Below are positions 9,502-19,130 of a DNA stretch of 57,322 nucleotides, one piece after another. The notes under the pieces were generated by a model, which did no database searches, was not told the DNA's origin, and saw nothing but the letters and a program-made list of their open reading frames with translations. Within the stretch, counting starts at the first letter, position 1. The number at the start of each line of letters is the position of its first letter. The translations under genes were made by a program, and so were the position numbers. Source of the DNA: Phycisphaerae bacterium (lineage in GTDB: Bacteria > Planctomycetota > Phycisphaerae > SM23-33); the NCBI GenBank assembly GCA_003551645.1, contig PUND01000043.1, positions 1 to 57,322 on the forward strand, read 5' to 3'.

Positions 9502-10323
9502 ATGACCGAAATGCACCCGCCCGACGCCACACTCAACGCCCTTTCCGGAACCGCCGACGACGAGCAGGAGGTGCCCTTCCCGACCATCGGCGAGTCGCCT
9601 TACTACACCAGCTTCTACAGGATGCTTCATCGCCTGCTCGACGTGGCCCGCCGCGCCGGCGACCTGCGCGTGTACAAGGACGGGGAGCTTACCTTCGGCA
9701 TCCGGTGCGGCCGCTTCTTCGACGGCGACGAGCTGCGAGAGTACCCCGGCTCATCCGGCAACGCGCTGGCAAACAACGCCGAGAACCACATCTATCTGGA
9801 CGCCGCTGGTGCGCTTCACGTCTCGACCGGCGGCTTCCCGCCTCCGGCGACGCCGCACATCCGCCTGGCGACCATCACCACCGCCGCGGGCGGCTATACG
9901 CACGCCGACATCGGCGACCGGCGCGGCCCGGCCATGTTCGCGCTGTCCAACGGGCTGTCGCCCTCTCGGCTGCAAGACCTGCTGCCGGGCATGGCAATCA
10001 CCGCCGGTGAGCAGACCGGCGATACGCGGACCGTCACCTGCCAAGTCACCGACGCGGCCGGAAACGACCTCGCCGAGCGGTTCCGCATGCGCCTGTGGGT
10101 GGCGACGGTCGAGTTCGGGCCGCCCGGCGCCGACGGCAACTCGGTGAGCGTTACCGGCGGCGAGTTGCTCCGGGAGATAACCGCCGAGGCGGATTATGAG
10201 CTTATCACCGCGCCGGACGGCTCGGCCGCCGTGGACCTGGCCGTCACGCCGCCTGCGAGCCGCTGGGTCTGCGCGGAAATCGACGGGCGCATCCACTGCT
10301 CCAACGAACTGACATACGCCTGA
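9502..10323 (+). CDS. phage tail/fibre-like protein
   Basis: Co-oriented, 1-nt gap from previous gene; beta-rich composition with ENHIYLDAAGALHVSTGGFP. Confidence 0.4.
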   Translation: MTEMHPPDATLNALSGTADDEQEVPFPTIGESPYYTSFYRMLHRLLDVARRAGDLRVYKDGELTFGIRCGRFFDGDELREYPGSSGNALANNAENHIYLDAAGALHVSTGGFPPPATPHIRLATITTAAGGYTHADIGDRRGPAMFALSNGLSPSRLQDLLPGMAITAGEQTGDTRTVTCQVTDAAGNDLAERFRMRLWVATVEFGPPGADGNSVSVTGGELLREITAEADYELITAPDGSAAVDLAVTPPASRWVCAEIDGRIHCSNELTYA

Positions 10324-10334
10324 GGCCACAAGCC

Positions 10335-12449
10335 ATGCCATTACACCACTACATCGACAACGAGGTCCCGGACTTCGCCGAGTGGGACACCGTCGTCGCT
10401 GACGGCGGCGCAACCGTCGTGCAGACGGCAGAGTCCGGCTTCCCGGAAAGAGGCAAGCTCGGACTGCGGATCGACTGTCAGATGGAACAGGCGTGGGTCG
10501 AGAAGCAGCTAGGCGGCGCCGGCGATCACCTGGCGATCGGCTTCTGGATGAGGATCGTCGAGCCGCCTGACTGGGCCTGGTGGATGACGAAGCTGGGCGT
10601 CTGCGAGGCCTGCGCGGAAGACGACGCCGGCATGCGACTGCACCTTCGGCAACACCCAAACGGCCTGTGCCTGTCGCTGCACCAGGCGACGGACGGTTCC
10701 CTGAACGTGATCAACGACGATCTGCTCCTTGATAGTCAGCGATGGCACTACCTGGTCGCCGTCTGTCACTGGGGTCAGAGCGAGTGTGAGGCCAAACTCT
10801 ACATCGACGGCTCACTCCGCGGGCATTCGGTCCTGGCCGACTGCGGCGCAGGCAGGCGTCCGGACCGGGTGCGTCTCGGCTGCACCGAGTCCGGCGGGGT
10901 GTGCCCGGTCGTGCTGGACTTCGACGAGATCAAGATCGCCGACGCCTACCCCGAACCGTTCCGGGCCGAACCGCAGACGGAGCACCCGGCGCCGGAGCGG
11001 ACCGTGGTGCTGGTCGCCGACACTGAATATGGCCGGGAGTTCGCCGACGGTTGCGTCGAGATGCTGGGCATTCCGCGTGGCAACCGGTGTGTGCTGTCCA
11101 ATGCCTCCACGGACGAGACGCTTCAGGACCACGCCGCCTTCGAGCAGCAGGTTGAAAACGACCTGCGGGCGTGGCTGGCGACCAACCCCACGGCCGCCGC
11201 CCGATGCAACTGCCTGCTGCTGGGCGGCGACCTGCCCGGGTACTTCATGCACGACGGGCTGCGGCACTCGGCCACCTCCCGACTGATGAATACGCACCAG
11301 CCGTTCTCGACCGGGTCGGACAATCCGTTGTACGCCCCCGGTGAGGTTACACGGCTGACCAAGGCGGCCCTGGACGGTTTGTATCTGGTGACGCGCATAG
11401 ACGCCCCGGACCCGCAGGACGCGAGGACGGTGATGTCGCGGTCGGTTTCCGTATCCGCAATGGAGTCGCTGCCGGCCGACAACCTGCTCTACTGCGACGA
11501 TGCGGCTTATCGCCCATCCCCGGCATGCGGGCGTCTGCGCATGCCGACGTCCGATATCTCGAAGCTGGATATGGCGGCGATGGTCTGGGGCCGGGTCGCC
11601 GACCCGCAGTTCGGCGACGGAGGTACCCGCGCCGTCTTCGCCGACACATCGGCCGGCTCGGCCGCCACGCTGAGGGACAAGAGCTTATCCTGCGGCCGGG
11701 CGCTGTTTGATGCCGGCTTCGCCGCCGCACTTGGTTGCAGTGATGAGCCGGACGACTTCGACGTCGAGAGTTTCTTCGAGATGCTCCGCATCGGCGGCAC
11801 GCTTGCCGAGGCGTTCGCCGTCGCCACGGCCCGGCTGGACTACACATCGGTCGCCTGCGGCGTTCCGACCATGACGGTCGCGACACCCCGAGCCGGCGTG
11901 AACATCTATCACGGCGTCGGAAGCGCCGACGCCATCGACTACTCCGCACCGATGGCGTATCTGCACGAGAACCAGCAGACCGTCGATGTGCCGCTGGAGC
12001 TTGCCGCCGGCCGGAGACACTACCTGGCCGCGCGGGCGGTCTCGTCGGCCAGCGTCGAGGAGAACAATACCCACATCATCACCTGCGCACGTGCCGACGC
12101 CCAGGGAGTGATGCTCGGCGAACCGCTGCCGACGCCGACCGATCTCGTAGTCGATGTCCTGTCGCCGGGCCGCGTGGCGATCGGCTTCGTATGCCGAGTC
12201 GAGCCGGGCCTCGCCCGACCGGAGGCGTTTGAGGTGCTCTCGGACAACGGAAGCGGGCAACTGGACGCCGACAACCCCGTCGCGAGCATCCCGGCGGCCG
12301 ACGACCGGGAAGTGTTCATGGCCCAGGCGACCGACCTGACCCTGCCGGCAAAGCTGGCCGTCCGCTGCCGCCGAGACGGGCACACCGGCGAGTTGAGCCA
12401 AACAGTGAACGCCGCCTGGCCGACGCCCGCGCCGCCGGCTGTGCTTTGA
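10335..12449 (+). CDS. LamG-like lectin domain fused to a TIGR03790-like domain, in the phage cassette
   Basis: N-term ConA/LamG-like (LAIGFWMRI...WHYLVAVCHWGQSECEAKLYIDGSLRG...VVLDFDEIKIADAYPEPF); middle VLVADTEYGREFADGCVEMLGIPRGNRCVL...LYLVTRIDAPDPQDARTVMSRS...LGCSDEPDDF...GGTLAEAFAVAT. Confidence 0.55.
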   Translation: MPLHHYIDNEVPDFAEWDTVVADGGATVVQTAESGFPERGKLGLRIDCQMEQAWVEKQLGGAGDHLAIGFWMRIVEPPDWAWWMTKLGVCEACAEDDAGMRLHLRQHPNGLCLSLHQATDGSLNVINDDLLLDSQRWHYLVAVCHWGQSECEAKLYIDGSLRGHSVLADCGAGRRPDRVRLGCTESGGVCPVVLDFDEIKIADAYPEPFRAEPQTEHPAPERTVVLVADTEYGREFADGCVEMLGIPRGNRCVLSNASTDETLQDHAAFEQQVENDLRAWLATNPTAAARCNCLLLGGDLPGYFMHDGLRHSATSRLMNTHQPFSTGSDNPLYAPGEVTRLTKAALDGLYLVTRIDAPDPQDARTVMSRSVSVSAMESLPADNLLYCDDAAYRPSPACGRLRMPTSDISKLDMAAMVWGRVADPQFGDGGTRAVFADTSAGSAATLRDKSLSCGRALFDAGFAAALGCSDEPDDFDVESFFEMLRIGGTLAEAFAVATARLDYTSVACGVPTMTVATPRAGVNIYHGVGSADAIDYSAPMAYLHENQQTVDVPLELAAGRRHYLAARAVSSASVEENNTHIITCARADAQGVMLGEPLPTPTDLVVDVLSPGRVAIGFVCRVEPGLARPEAFEVLSDNGSGQLDADNPVASIPAADDREVFMAQATDLTLPAKLAVRCRRDGHTGELSQTVNAAWPTPAPPAVL

Positions 12450-12644
12450 TGCCGACTCACAGGGCAAACATGCCTTTACGGATGCTAACTTGTTTTCGCT
12501 TCTCAAACGAGTCACAGCACAGAGCCGCGAAGAGACAGAGAGTTACATATTCCGTCTCATACATCTCTGTTCCTCTGTGTCGAAAGCACGAACGTCCACA
12601 ATGCACGAATCATCTCGTCTCTTACTGAGCACCTGTCAGGAACC

Positions 12645-14339
12645 ATGAACACGCTGAAGCTTTCAAAACGCACCGAATCGCCCGTGCTGCGATGCGCCGC
12701 TCCACTGGTCTTCGTGGACGGCCGGTTTCGTCCGGATTTGCGGGGCCGCTTGTGGGAGGTCCTGCCGGCGCCGCGTTTCGGGCGGGCGCGGCTCGAGGTC
12801 CGGGGCCGGGCAGTGCTTCCGCCGCCGCGGATCGGCTCACACGTGCTCCTGCTCGGGCCGGGCGCGGTCGGTCAGTTCCTCGGCGTGGTGGATTCCCGCA
12901 TCGACCGGCTGGGCGAACAGGCCGACCCGCCCGGAGTCGAGGTCCGCCATATCCTCGCTGAAAAGCTTTCCGACAGGGTCGCCGCCCGGCACCTGCTCAT
13001 CGGCGGGGAGCCGGTCGAAATACGAAGCGGCACTGTGGGCTTCAACACCGGCTGCGATTCGATGGCGACACCGAACGACCACACCCTCAACGGGCGGAAG
13101 ACGCCGTTGTTTTCGTCGGCCGCCGACGCCCGGCGGTGGAGCGTGGCCGATGCTCTTGCGTATCTGCTGGCGGCGTGCGTGCCGCCGGAGGTGGAGGTCC
13201 AGGATATCGACGAGCTTCGCGAGCTTGCCGGCGGAATCAACGCCGGCGAGTCCGACATCACCGGCCGGACGGTAGCCGAGGCGCTGGCGAACGTCGCCGC
13301 CGCCGCGGCGCTGGAACTGCGGGCCGCGCGGGCCGGTGAGGGGCTGGTGTTCTACCGCCCCGGCAGGCAGGGCCGGCTGCGGAGCGTCCGTCTTCAGCCG
13401 AGCGGGCAAAGGGTGCTGGCGTCGGGCAGCAATCTGTGGCGAGGCCGGCTTGAGTTTCACCGTCGGCCGGGCCGGCGCGGCGTGCTGGCTCTGGGGGCGC
13501 GCCGGCGGTACGAGGCCACATTCGAGCTTTCGCCCGGCTGGGACCCCGCGAAACAGACTCACCGCTGGCGAGACTTCGTTCGCGGCGAGGCCGCCGACTG
13601 GCCCGACGTTTCGCGGGTTTACCGCAAGTGGGTGCTCAACGAGCACGCTCGTTACAGCGGCGAGCCGTGGAACCTGCCGGTGCACGACTTTTCCGAGATA
13701 GACCCGTATGCGTTCACCGCCCTGTCCCCGCGACGGTTCCTGCCGTGCATCTCCACCGACGAGGCCGGGCAATCGCTGGGCATGGCGGTGGAGTTCCGCC
13801 GCGGCGGGGAAGACCAGTGGCGACGCTGGCCGGGACCGGTCTGGACGTGCGAGGACGAGTGCGCCGTGCTGCTCGGCGGCGACTCGCTGCCGGGCGACTT
13901 CTTCGCAGCGGCCGCTGCCGGCGAAGCGCAAGTGCGCATCACGGCGACCGTGCAGGCCGACGCCCGCCTGATAGCCGAGGTCCCAGGCGACCCCAATCTG
14001 CCGACCGAGACTGCGGACTTCTCCGACCGCGCCGCCTGGCAGCGGGTCTCGCCGCTGAGTGTCTTCTACGGCCGTGGAGACCTGGGCGTGCCCGACGAGC
14101 GCGACGACGCCGATATGCTCGCCGAGCTTGCCCGCCGCCACGCCGAAGGCGCTTGCGAGGCGGTCGAGGCGCATCTGACGCTGGGCTGGCCGGATGCGTC
14201 TTTCCACGTGGGCGACCGCGTGGAGCGGATCGACGGGCGGGCGATTGAGCTTGCCCCTCACGCCGACGCGGCGCCGCGGGTCCGCTCGGTCCGCCACGAC
14301 TTCGACCGATTGACAACCGAACTGACTGTCACTGGATGA
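12645..14339 (+). CDS. phage tail/baseplate hub-like protein
   Basis: 564 aa, co-oriented; overlaps the next gene's start. Confidence 0.45.
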   Translation: MNTLKLSKRTESPVLRCAAPLVFVDGRFRPDLRGRLWEVLPAPRFGRARLEVRGRAVLPPPRIGSHVLLLGPGAVGQFLGVVDSRIDRLGEQADPPGVEVRHILAEKLSDRVAARHLLIGGEPVEIRSGTVGFNTGCDSMATPNDHTLNGRKTPLFSSAADARRWSVADALAYLLAACVPPEVEVQDIDELRELAGGINAGESDITGRTVAEALANVAAAAALELRAARAGEGLVFYRPGRQGRLRSVRLQPSGQRVLASGSNLWRGRLEFHRRPGRRGVLALGARRRYEATFELSPGWDPAKQTHRWRDFVRGEAADWPDVSRVYRKWVLNEHARYSGEPWNLPVHDFSEIDPYAFTALSPRRFLPCISTDEAGQSLGMAVEFRRGGEDQWRRWPGPVWTCEDECAVLLGGDSLPGDFFAAAAAGEAQVRITATVQADARLIAEVPGDPNLPTETADFSDRAAWQRVSPLSVFYGRGDLGVPDERDDADMLAELARRHAEGACEAVEAHLTLGWPDASFHVGDRVERIDGRAIELAPHADAAPRVRSVRHDFDRLTTELTVTG

Positions 14340-14899
14340 CCATGAAGACCGACCGCGTTTATCACGATTCGTTCAAACACCTCTCCCAGGCCGGCGGCGG
14401 AACGGGCGTGCTGCTTGCGCGCATCGTCGCGGCCGAGACCGGCAACCGCTACTCGGCCGTCGCCGTGGAGTTCGACGGTGACGGTCTGACACAGCCGGTC
14501 GGGGATGAGGTTGTGGTAACCAACCTGGCCGAGGACCCATCCGCCGGCGGAAACCTGCCAGCCGGCACCGAGGCGCTGGCCGTGGACACCGAGGGCCGGT
14601 GGGTGGTGCACGTGCGCGCCTTTGGGACGGCCGTGTTCGCTGCCCGGGTGATAGCCCACGCCGGGACGGCCGGCCGCTACATCGTCCGCGAGCAGGCGCT
14701 GTCGCCGGAGGGCACCTTCGAGGACAAGCCCGGTGCCGACGACGTTACCGCGACGAACCTGGCGGAGCTTTCGCTGGGCGACGGGGCGGCCGTCGATGAT
14801 GACACCATCGTACTGGTGCACGCGGTGCCGGATACAGGCGAGCCGCCGACGCCGCGGCACGTGTTCGACCATCCCGCCTACGCCAAATACCTGGACTGA
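14336..14899 (+). CDS. phage structural protein
   Basis: ATG at 14336 overlaps upstream stop; position in cassette. Confidence 0.4.
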   Translation: MTMKTDRVYHDSFKHLSQAGGGTGVLLARIVAAETGNRYSAVAVEFDGDGLTQPVGDEVVVTNLAEDPSAGGNLPAGTEALAVDTEGRWVVHVRAFGTAVFAARVIAHAGTAGRYIVREQALSPEGTFEDKPGADDVTATNLAELSLGDGAAVDDDTIVLVHAVPDTGEPPTPRHVFDHPAYAKYLD

Positions 14900-14904
14900 A
14901 CGCG

Positions 14905-15945
14905 ATGAGCTACAACCCAACATGGCAGAACGCCGACCCGGCCGGACAGGTCGTCGCGGCCGAGCACTTCATCCGGCTCAGCGACGCCGCCGAGCTTGCC
15001 GACGCGGTCAACCGCCGCCGGCTGCTGACCTACCAGGCGGAGCAGGACTTCTCGTCGGACATCGCCGCCGGCGCGCATGTGAGAAACCGGGTAATCGACT
15101 CGGCCGAGGCCCCGCCTTACGACGCGTTCCGCAAGTCGCTCGCCGAGAAGATACTGCACCCGCCCGTTGGCACGCTCGGCGGACAGCCCGCCTCCCCGCT
15201 GGCTATGGACTGGCTCTGGCCGATAGCCGACGGCGATGAAGACAAACTCCTGGTCGCCGGCGACGCCGACGAAGGCCAGGTGGGGCTTTTCGAGAAGCTC
15301 AACGGAACCGACGACTGGACCGACGCGACGCTGACGCCGGGGCAGTCGCGCATACGCGCAGTACACATCAACGAACTGCGGCAGGCGGTGGAGTGGATCC
15401 GCCGCGGGCGCTGGGTCCTGCCTGTGTATCCGGAAGCGGGCCTGTTCTCGCCGATGCCGGATACGCCCTGGGGCGGCGGGTTCCTCGCCAACGATGGCAG
15501 CGAGGAGCTTCGGGTGGTGGGCTTTTCGATGTTGCGTACGCCCGAGACGCCGCCGCGCGGGCTGACCGACGTTACCGTCCGGCCGTCCACCCGCATCGAG
15601 CTTCTCGCCAGCGACGACTGCACGCTCCAGGTGCACCATTGCCTGCGGGAAATCGACTTCCAGACCAACCCGCCGACGTGGAACCAGTACGCTCCCGACG
15701 CCTCGGCCGCATGGTCGCAACCGGGCGGGCTGGGCGAAGGCGATTCGCTGCCGATCGGTTCGCTGACGCTAACCGCCGGCGAGCCGGGGCATATGTCCGG
15801 CCCGGTGGTCGCCGCGGCGCTTCAGGCGATGACAGACGGCGCCGAGCGGAACCTGCTTGTCCGCAGGGAAGACACCGGCCCGCAGACCGTTGAGATAACC
15901 GTAATGCTGGTCGTGGAGTTCGACCTTCTAACGCCGCCGAACTAG
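14905..15945 (+). CDS. phage fibre/appendage-like protein
   Basis: 346 aa, co-oriented, 5-nt gap. Confidence 0.4.
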   Translation: MSYNPTWQNADPAGQVVAAEHFIRLSDAAELADAVNRRRLLTYQAEQDFSSDIAAGAHVRNRVIDSAEAPPYDAFRKSLAEKILHPPVGTLGGQPASPLAMDWLWPIADGDEDKLLVAGDADEGQVGLFEKLNGTDDWTDATLTPGQSRIRAVHINELRQAVEWIRRGRWVLPVYPEAGLFSPMPDTPWGGGFLANDGSEELRVVGFSMLRTPETPPRGLTDVTVRPSTRIELLASDDCTLQVHHCLREIDFQTNPPTWNQYAPDASAAWSQPGGLGEGDSLPIGSLTLTAGEPGHMSGPVVAAALQAMTDGAERNLLVRREDTGPQTVEITVMLVVEFDLLTPPN

Positions 15946-15980
15946 AGAGGCAGAGTTGGTCGTTTCGAGCGTCCACTGTT

Positions 15981-16094
15981 CGACACAGAGGGACAGAGGA
16001 ACTGAGTTTTATTTCTCTGAATCTCTGCGCCTCTGTGTCGCATCGACGCTTGCACCCGCTTTGAATCCGCAATCCTAAATCCGCAATCCGCAAT
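15981..16094. repeat. host-type intergenic repeat: CGACACAGAG...CTCTGTGTCG inverted repeat plus (AATCCGCAAT)n-type tract
   Basis: CGACACAGAG 15981-15990 with CTCTGTGTCG 16031-16040; AATCCGCAATCCTAAATCCGCAATCCGCAAT 16064-16094 abuts the next ATG. Confidence 0.6.
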
Positions 16095-16373
16095 ATGAAC
16101 CTGATCTCCGTTCTATATGACCTGGCCGGCTTTGGGGCCGCGGGGCTTATGGGAGCCATGTGGCTGTGGGAGCGCCGCCTCAGCCGCCGGCGGGAAGAGC
16201 AACTCGACGACGCCCACGAGCGAATCCGCCGCGACGAACAGCGGCTGGACAAACTCACCGAGGTCGTCGAGCGGAACACCGCCGCCGTAGCCGGCTTCGC
16301 CGAGACGCAGCGACAGGTGCACGAGACGCTGAAAGACCTCAGCAGGGAGCTTCGACATGACCGGACGTATTAA
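16095..16373 (+). CDS. TM + coiled-coil phage protein (inner-membrane spanin-like or holin-associated)
   Basis: N-terminal TM then helix (LDDAHERIRRDEQRLDKLTEVVERNTAAVAGF); 17-nt overlap with lipoprotein gene. Confidence 0.5.
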   Translation: MNLISVLYDLAGFGAAGLMGAMWLWERRLSRRREEQLDDAHERIRRDEQRLDKLTEVVERNTAAVAGFAETQRQVHETLKDLSRELRHDRTY

Positions 16374-16857
16374 GCTGATTTGCCTCATCCCACCGGCGCT
16401 GCTTTGTGCCGGCTGTGCCGAGACGGCCGCGGTGAACCTGATCTCCGTAGCCCGCGAGGGCATCGCCGACGCCCGCGGCGCCCAGCAGGACCAGCACGAG
16501 GAACTGATGACCCGGCTCGCCGGGCAGAAGGAGTCGCTGGACGAGGCGTTCGACTCGGACGTCCGCCTGGTCGCGGCCGGCGGAATCACCGACGCCGACG
16601 GCGAGCCGGTGGAGCTGACGCCGGAGTGGGTCATCTCCGCCCGCGCCGGCTACGCCGCGGCCCGCGACGTCGTCGCCGCGGAAATGCTCTCCGCCGAGCT
16701 TGCCCACGCGGCGCGTCTGGACAACCTCGCCGCGGCCGACGAGGCCCTTGAGATGGCGACCGACCTGTTGCTCCGCCAGGCGGGGCTGACCGAGCCGGTC
16801 CGCGTCAAACTGCTGGATAAACACGGGAGATGGATTGATGACAGACAACAGCGTTGA
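16357..16857 (+). CDS. phage-cassette lipoprotein (outer-membrane spanin-like candidate)
   Basis: Lipobox LLCAGC after a hydrophobic signal; overlaps TM/coiled-coil gene in another frame. Confidence 0.5.
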   Translation: MTGRIKLICLIPPALLCAGCAETAAVNLISVAREGIADARGAQQDQHEELMTRLAGQKESLDEAFDSDVRLVAAGGITDADGEPVELTPEWVISARAGYAAARDVVAAEMLSAELAHAARLDNLAAADEALEMATDLLLRQAGLTEPVRVKLLDKHGRWIDDRQQR

Positions 16858-17095
16858 ACAGGCCGTTTCACAGGCGGTGGACCGCGCCTACGACCGCTGG
16901 GCCGCCGAACACCCATCTCTGGCGCGGGTGATAGACCGGCTGGCCGTCACAGAACGGACCAGCGAGTCGCTCCGTGATTCGGAGGCCTATCGCAAGGCCG
17001 TGGCGGACTACCACCGCGGCCGGAACGAACTGGAACTCATACACCGACTGACGGAGCTTGCCGCGCCGCTGGTGCGGAAGCTGCTTTCCGGCTGA
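16835..17095 (+). CDS. small hypothetical protein in phage cassette
   Basis: Overlaps upstream ORF, co-oriented. Confidence 0.4.
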   Translation: MMTDNSVEQAVSQAVDRAYDRWAAEHPSLARVIDRLAVTERTSESLRDSEAYRKAVADYHRGRNELELIHRLTELAAPLVRKLLSG

Positions 17096-17118
17096 CGGCC
17101 GGGGAAAGGAACGAAAAG

Positions 17119-17337
17119 ATGCGCGGATTTCTTGAACGGATATCGTCGCGGAAGTTTCTGACGGCCGTGGCAGTCCAGGCGGCGTCGGTGGCCGCTATCT
17201 TCCGCCCGGAACACGAGCAGACGCTGCACACCGCGGCGGTACGAATCGCGGCACTGGCGACGCTGCTGCTGGCGGCGATGGGCTACGGCAAGATCGAGTC
17301 CGCCGTGGACGCCGCCATGAAACAGGATGCTCAGTAG
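17119..17337 (+). CDS. holin-like small membrane protein
   Basis: 72 aa with two hydrophobic segments (FLTAVAVQAASVAAIF, ALATLLLAAMGYG) at cassette end. Confidence 0.5.
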   Translation: MRGFLERISSRKFLTAVAVQAASVAAIFRPEHEQTLHTAAVRIAALATLLLAAMGYGKIESAVDAAMKQDAQ

Positions 17338-17798
17338 AGCGCCAGTTCCGCGGTCTGGGGGTCCTCGAAGCCCTCGCCGCGGAAGACCGTCGCTTTGACG
17401 ACAAACGGATACGCGACTATCGGCGCCCTTCGGCCAGGGTCGTATTCCATAACGGCCGAGTCACCTGGCGCCAGCACGATGGTCCGGTAAGGCCCCAGCG
17501 GGACGGCCGCCCGAAGGCCCTCCAGAAATATCTCGTCCGGCTCAAGCACCAGCGGCTCGGAGCGTGAGGTGTTGGTTATCTCCAGGACGAGCTTCTGAAG
17601 CTGGGGCAGGTTGCGGGCCTTGCCGACCTCGGAGTCCATAACGGCGAGCGACCAGCCGTCCATTTCCAGTTGCGCGCCCCGGACCTCTACGACCCAGTCG
17701 CCCCGGTCGTCGCTGAACTCCATCATCGCCGGTCGCGTCGTCGGGAAACAGCCGCCGAGCACCGCAATCGCCAGCGTCAGCAGAACCGCCGCCTTCAC
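17331..17798 (-). CDS. hypothetical lipoprotein
   Basis: MKAAVLLTLAIAVLGGC lipobox; convergent, overlaps last phage ORF by 7 nt. Confidence 0.6.
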   Translation of the reverse strand: MKAAVLLTLAIAVLGGCFPTTRPAMMEFSDDRGDWVVEVRGAQLEMDGWSLAVMDSEVGKARNLPQLQKLVLEITNTSRSEPLVLEPDEIFLEGLRAAVPLGPYRTIVLAPGDSAVMEYDPGRRAPIVAYPFVVKATVFRGEGFEDPQTAELALY

Positions 17799-18211
17799 CG
17801 GCCGTTCTCCGCCTCATCCGGCGGGATGAACCTCAGGTGCCTGGCCGAGTCGCCGGCCTGCTGCTCGGCGCGGCGCAGCCACATCCGCGCCATCTGGTGC
17901 GAGGGCTGTACGTCCAGGCAGCTCTGGTAATAGTAAATCGCCCGGACGAGCCGACCCTTGCTGTGCATGATGCGCCCCATGTGGTAAAGCGACTCCGGGT
18001 CATAGGGGCGCTTGTTCAGCACCTCGCGGAAGGACTCCTCGGCCTCGTCCAGATAGCCGAGCTGATACTGGCTGATTGCCTGGTCGCGAAGCTCCCCTAC
18101 CGGCGGGGCGCAGCCGAGCAAGAGCAACCCCGCCGTCACTGCGGTCAGGTATCTCATCCTGTCGCTCCCTTTGGCGCCGGCGCGGAATCCCGCCGCCGGG
18201 CCGCTGTCCAA
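17795..18211 (-). CDS. TPR-repeat lipoprotein
   Basis: GLLLLGCAPP lipobox; QYQLGYLDEAEESFREVLNKRPYDPESLYHMGRIMHSKGRLVRAIYYYQSCLDVQP. Confidence 0.65.
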   Translation of the reverse strand: MDSGPAAGFRAGAKGSDRMRYLTAVTAGLLLLGCAPPVGELRDQAISQYQLGYLDEAEESFREVLNKRPYDPESLYHMGRIMHSKGRLVRAIYYYQSCLDVQPSHQMARMWLRRAEQQAGDSARHLRFIPPDEAENGR

Positions 18212-18249
18212 TCCGTGTACCTATAGTGTAAACACTCGAAAGGCCGATG

Positions 18250-19053
18250 TCACTCGCCGTCGCGTCGGACCGGTTCGAGCCGCAGCGTGAGTTGCTTGTC
18301 CGCGATGGTCATCTCGGATACGCGGAGTCGGCGCCTGTTGATGCCGCCGGTGAACACCGGCTCGACCCGGGCGTCTTCGCCGGCGAGCAGACCCGCCAGC
18401 AGCCGGCCGAACTGCTCGACCGGTTTGTCGTTGTCCTCGTCGATCGGATCGGCCTCGGCGAGCTGCCGCCGCAACTGCTCGACCTGCCCGGCGACGGCGG
18501 AAGACGGCACCGCCAGCCGACCCACGCGGGCGCCGTCGAGGCGGAAGCCGATGTGGTCATCCGTCTGCTCGGCAGCCAGCGTGACCGAGAGCACCTTCTG
18601 GCGCCTGGTCTCGCGCAACATCAGCGTCAGCGTCCCTTCACCGAGCAAGACAGCCGGCTCGGCAAGACCGGCGCCGTCAAGCCGGCCCTGCATCTGTCCC
18701 GGTTCCCAGCCCATCCCCAGCCAGGCGATCTCATCCATAGAGGCGAGAAAGCGGTTAATCTCGTCCTCGGTGATGCTCCAGTCGAACGGCCGGGATTCCT
18801 GAGCGGGATTGCTCAGCTCGCGGATAAGCTTGCGGTTGACGAAATCGTACGCTGCTTCCTGCTTATGCTGCTGTGACAGACGAATCGGTCGGTACTCCGC
18901 CGGGACGCGCGAGGCCAGCACATACAGCACGCCGGCGGCGCCGGCAAGAGCCACCACAAGGAACACCAAGACCCACTTTGCCGACTTCCATACGCGCATG
19001 TTCGCTCCGTCGATAATCAGTTTGGCCGCAGACGCCGCCCGAGGCAAGAGCAT
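18250..19053 (-). CDS. hypothetical membrane-anchored protein
   Basis: N-terminal TM (KWVLVFLVVALAGAAGVLYVLA). Confidence 0.55.
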   Translation of the reverse strand: MLLPRAASAAKLIIDGANMRVWKSAKWVLVFLVVALAGAAGVLYVLASRVPAEYRPIRLSQQHKQEAAYDFVNRKLIRELSNPAQESRPFDWSITEDEINRFLASMDEIAWLGMGWEPGQMQGRLDGAGLAEPAVLLGEGTLTLMLRETRRQKVLSVTLAAEQTDDHIGFRLDGARVGRLAVPSSAVAGQVEQLRRQLAEADPIDEDNDKPVEQFGRLLAGLLAGEDARVEPVFTGGINRRRLRVSEMTIADKQLTLRLEPVRRDGE

Positions 19054-19130
19054 TTGCTCAAAAACAAGAGAGGATTCATCGATTGCAGGCGATTTGGAAA
19101 GCCGTCCCCGCGAACATCACGCCTCAAACA

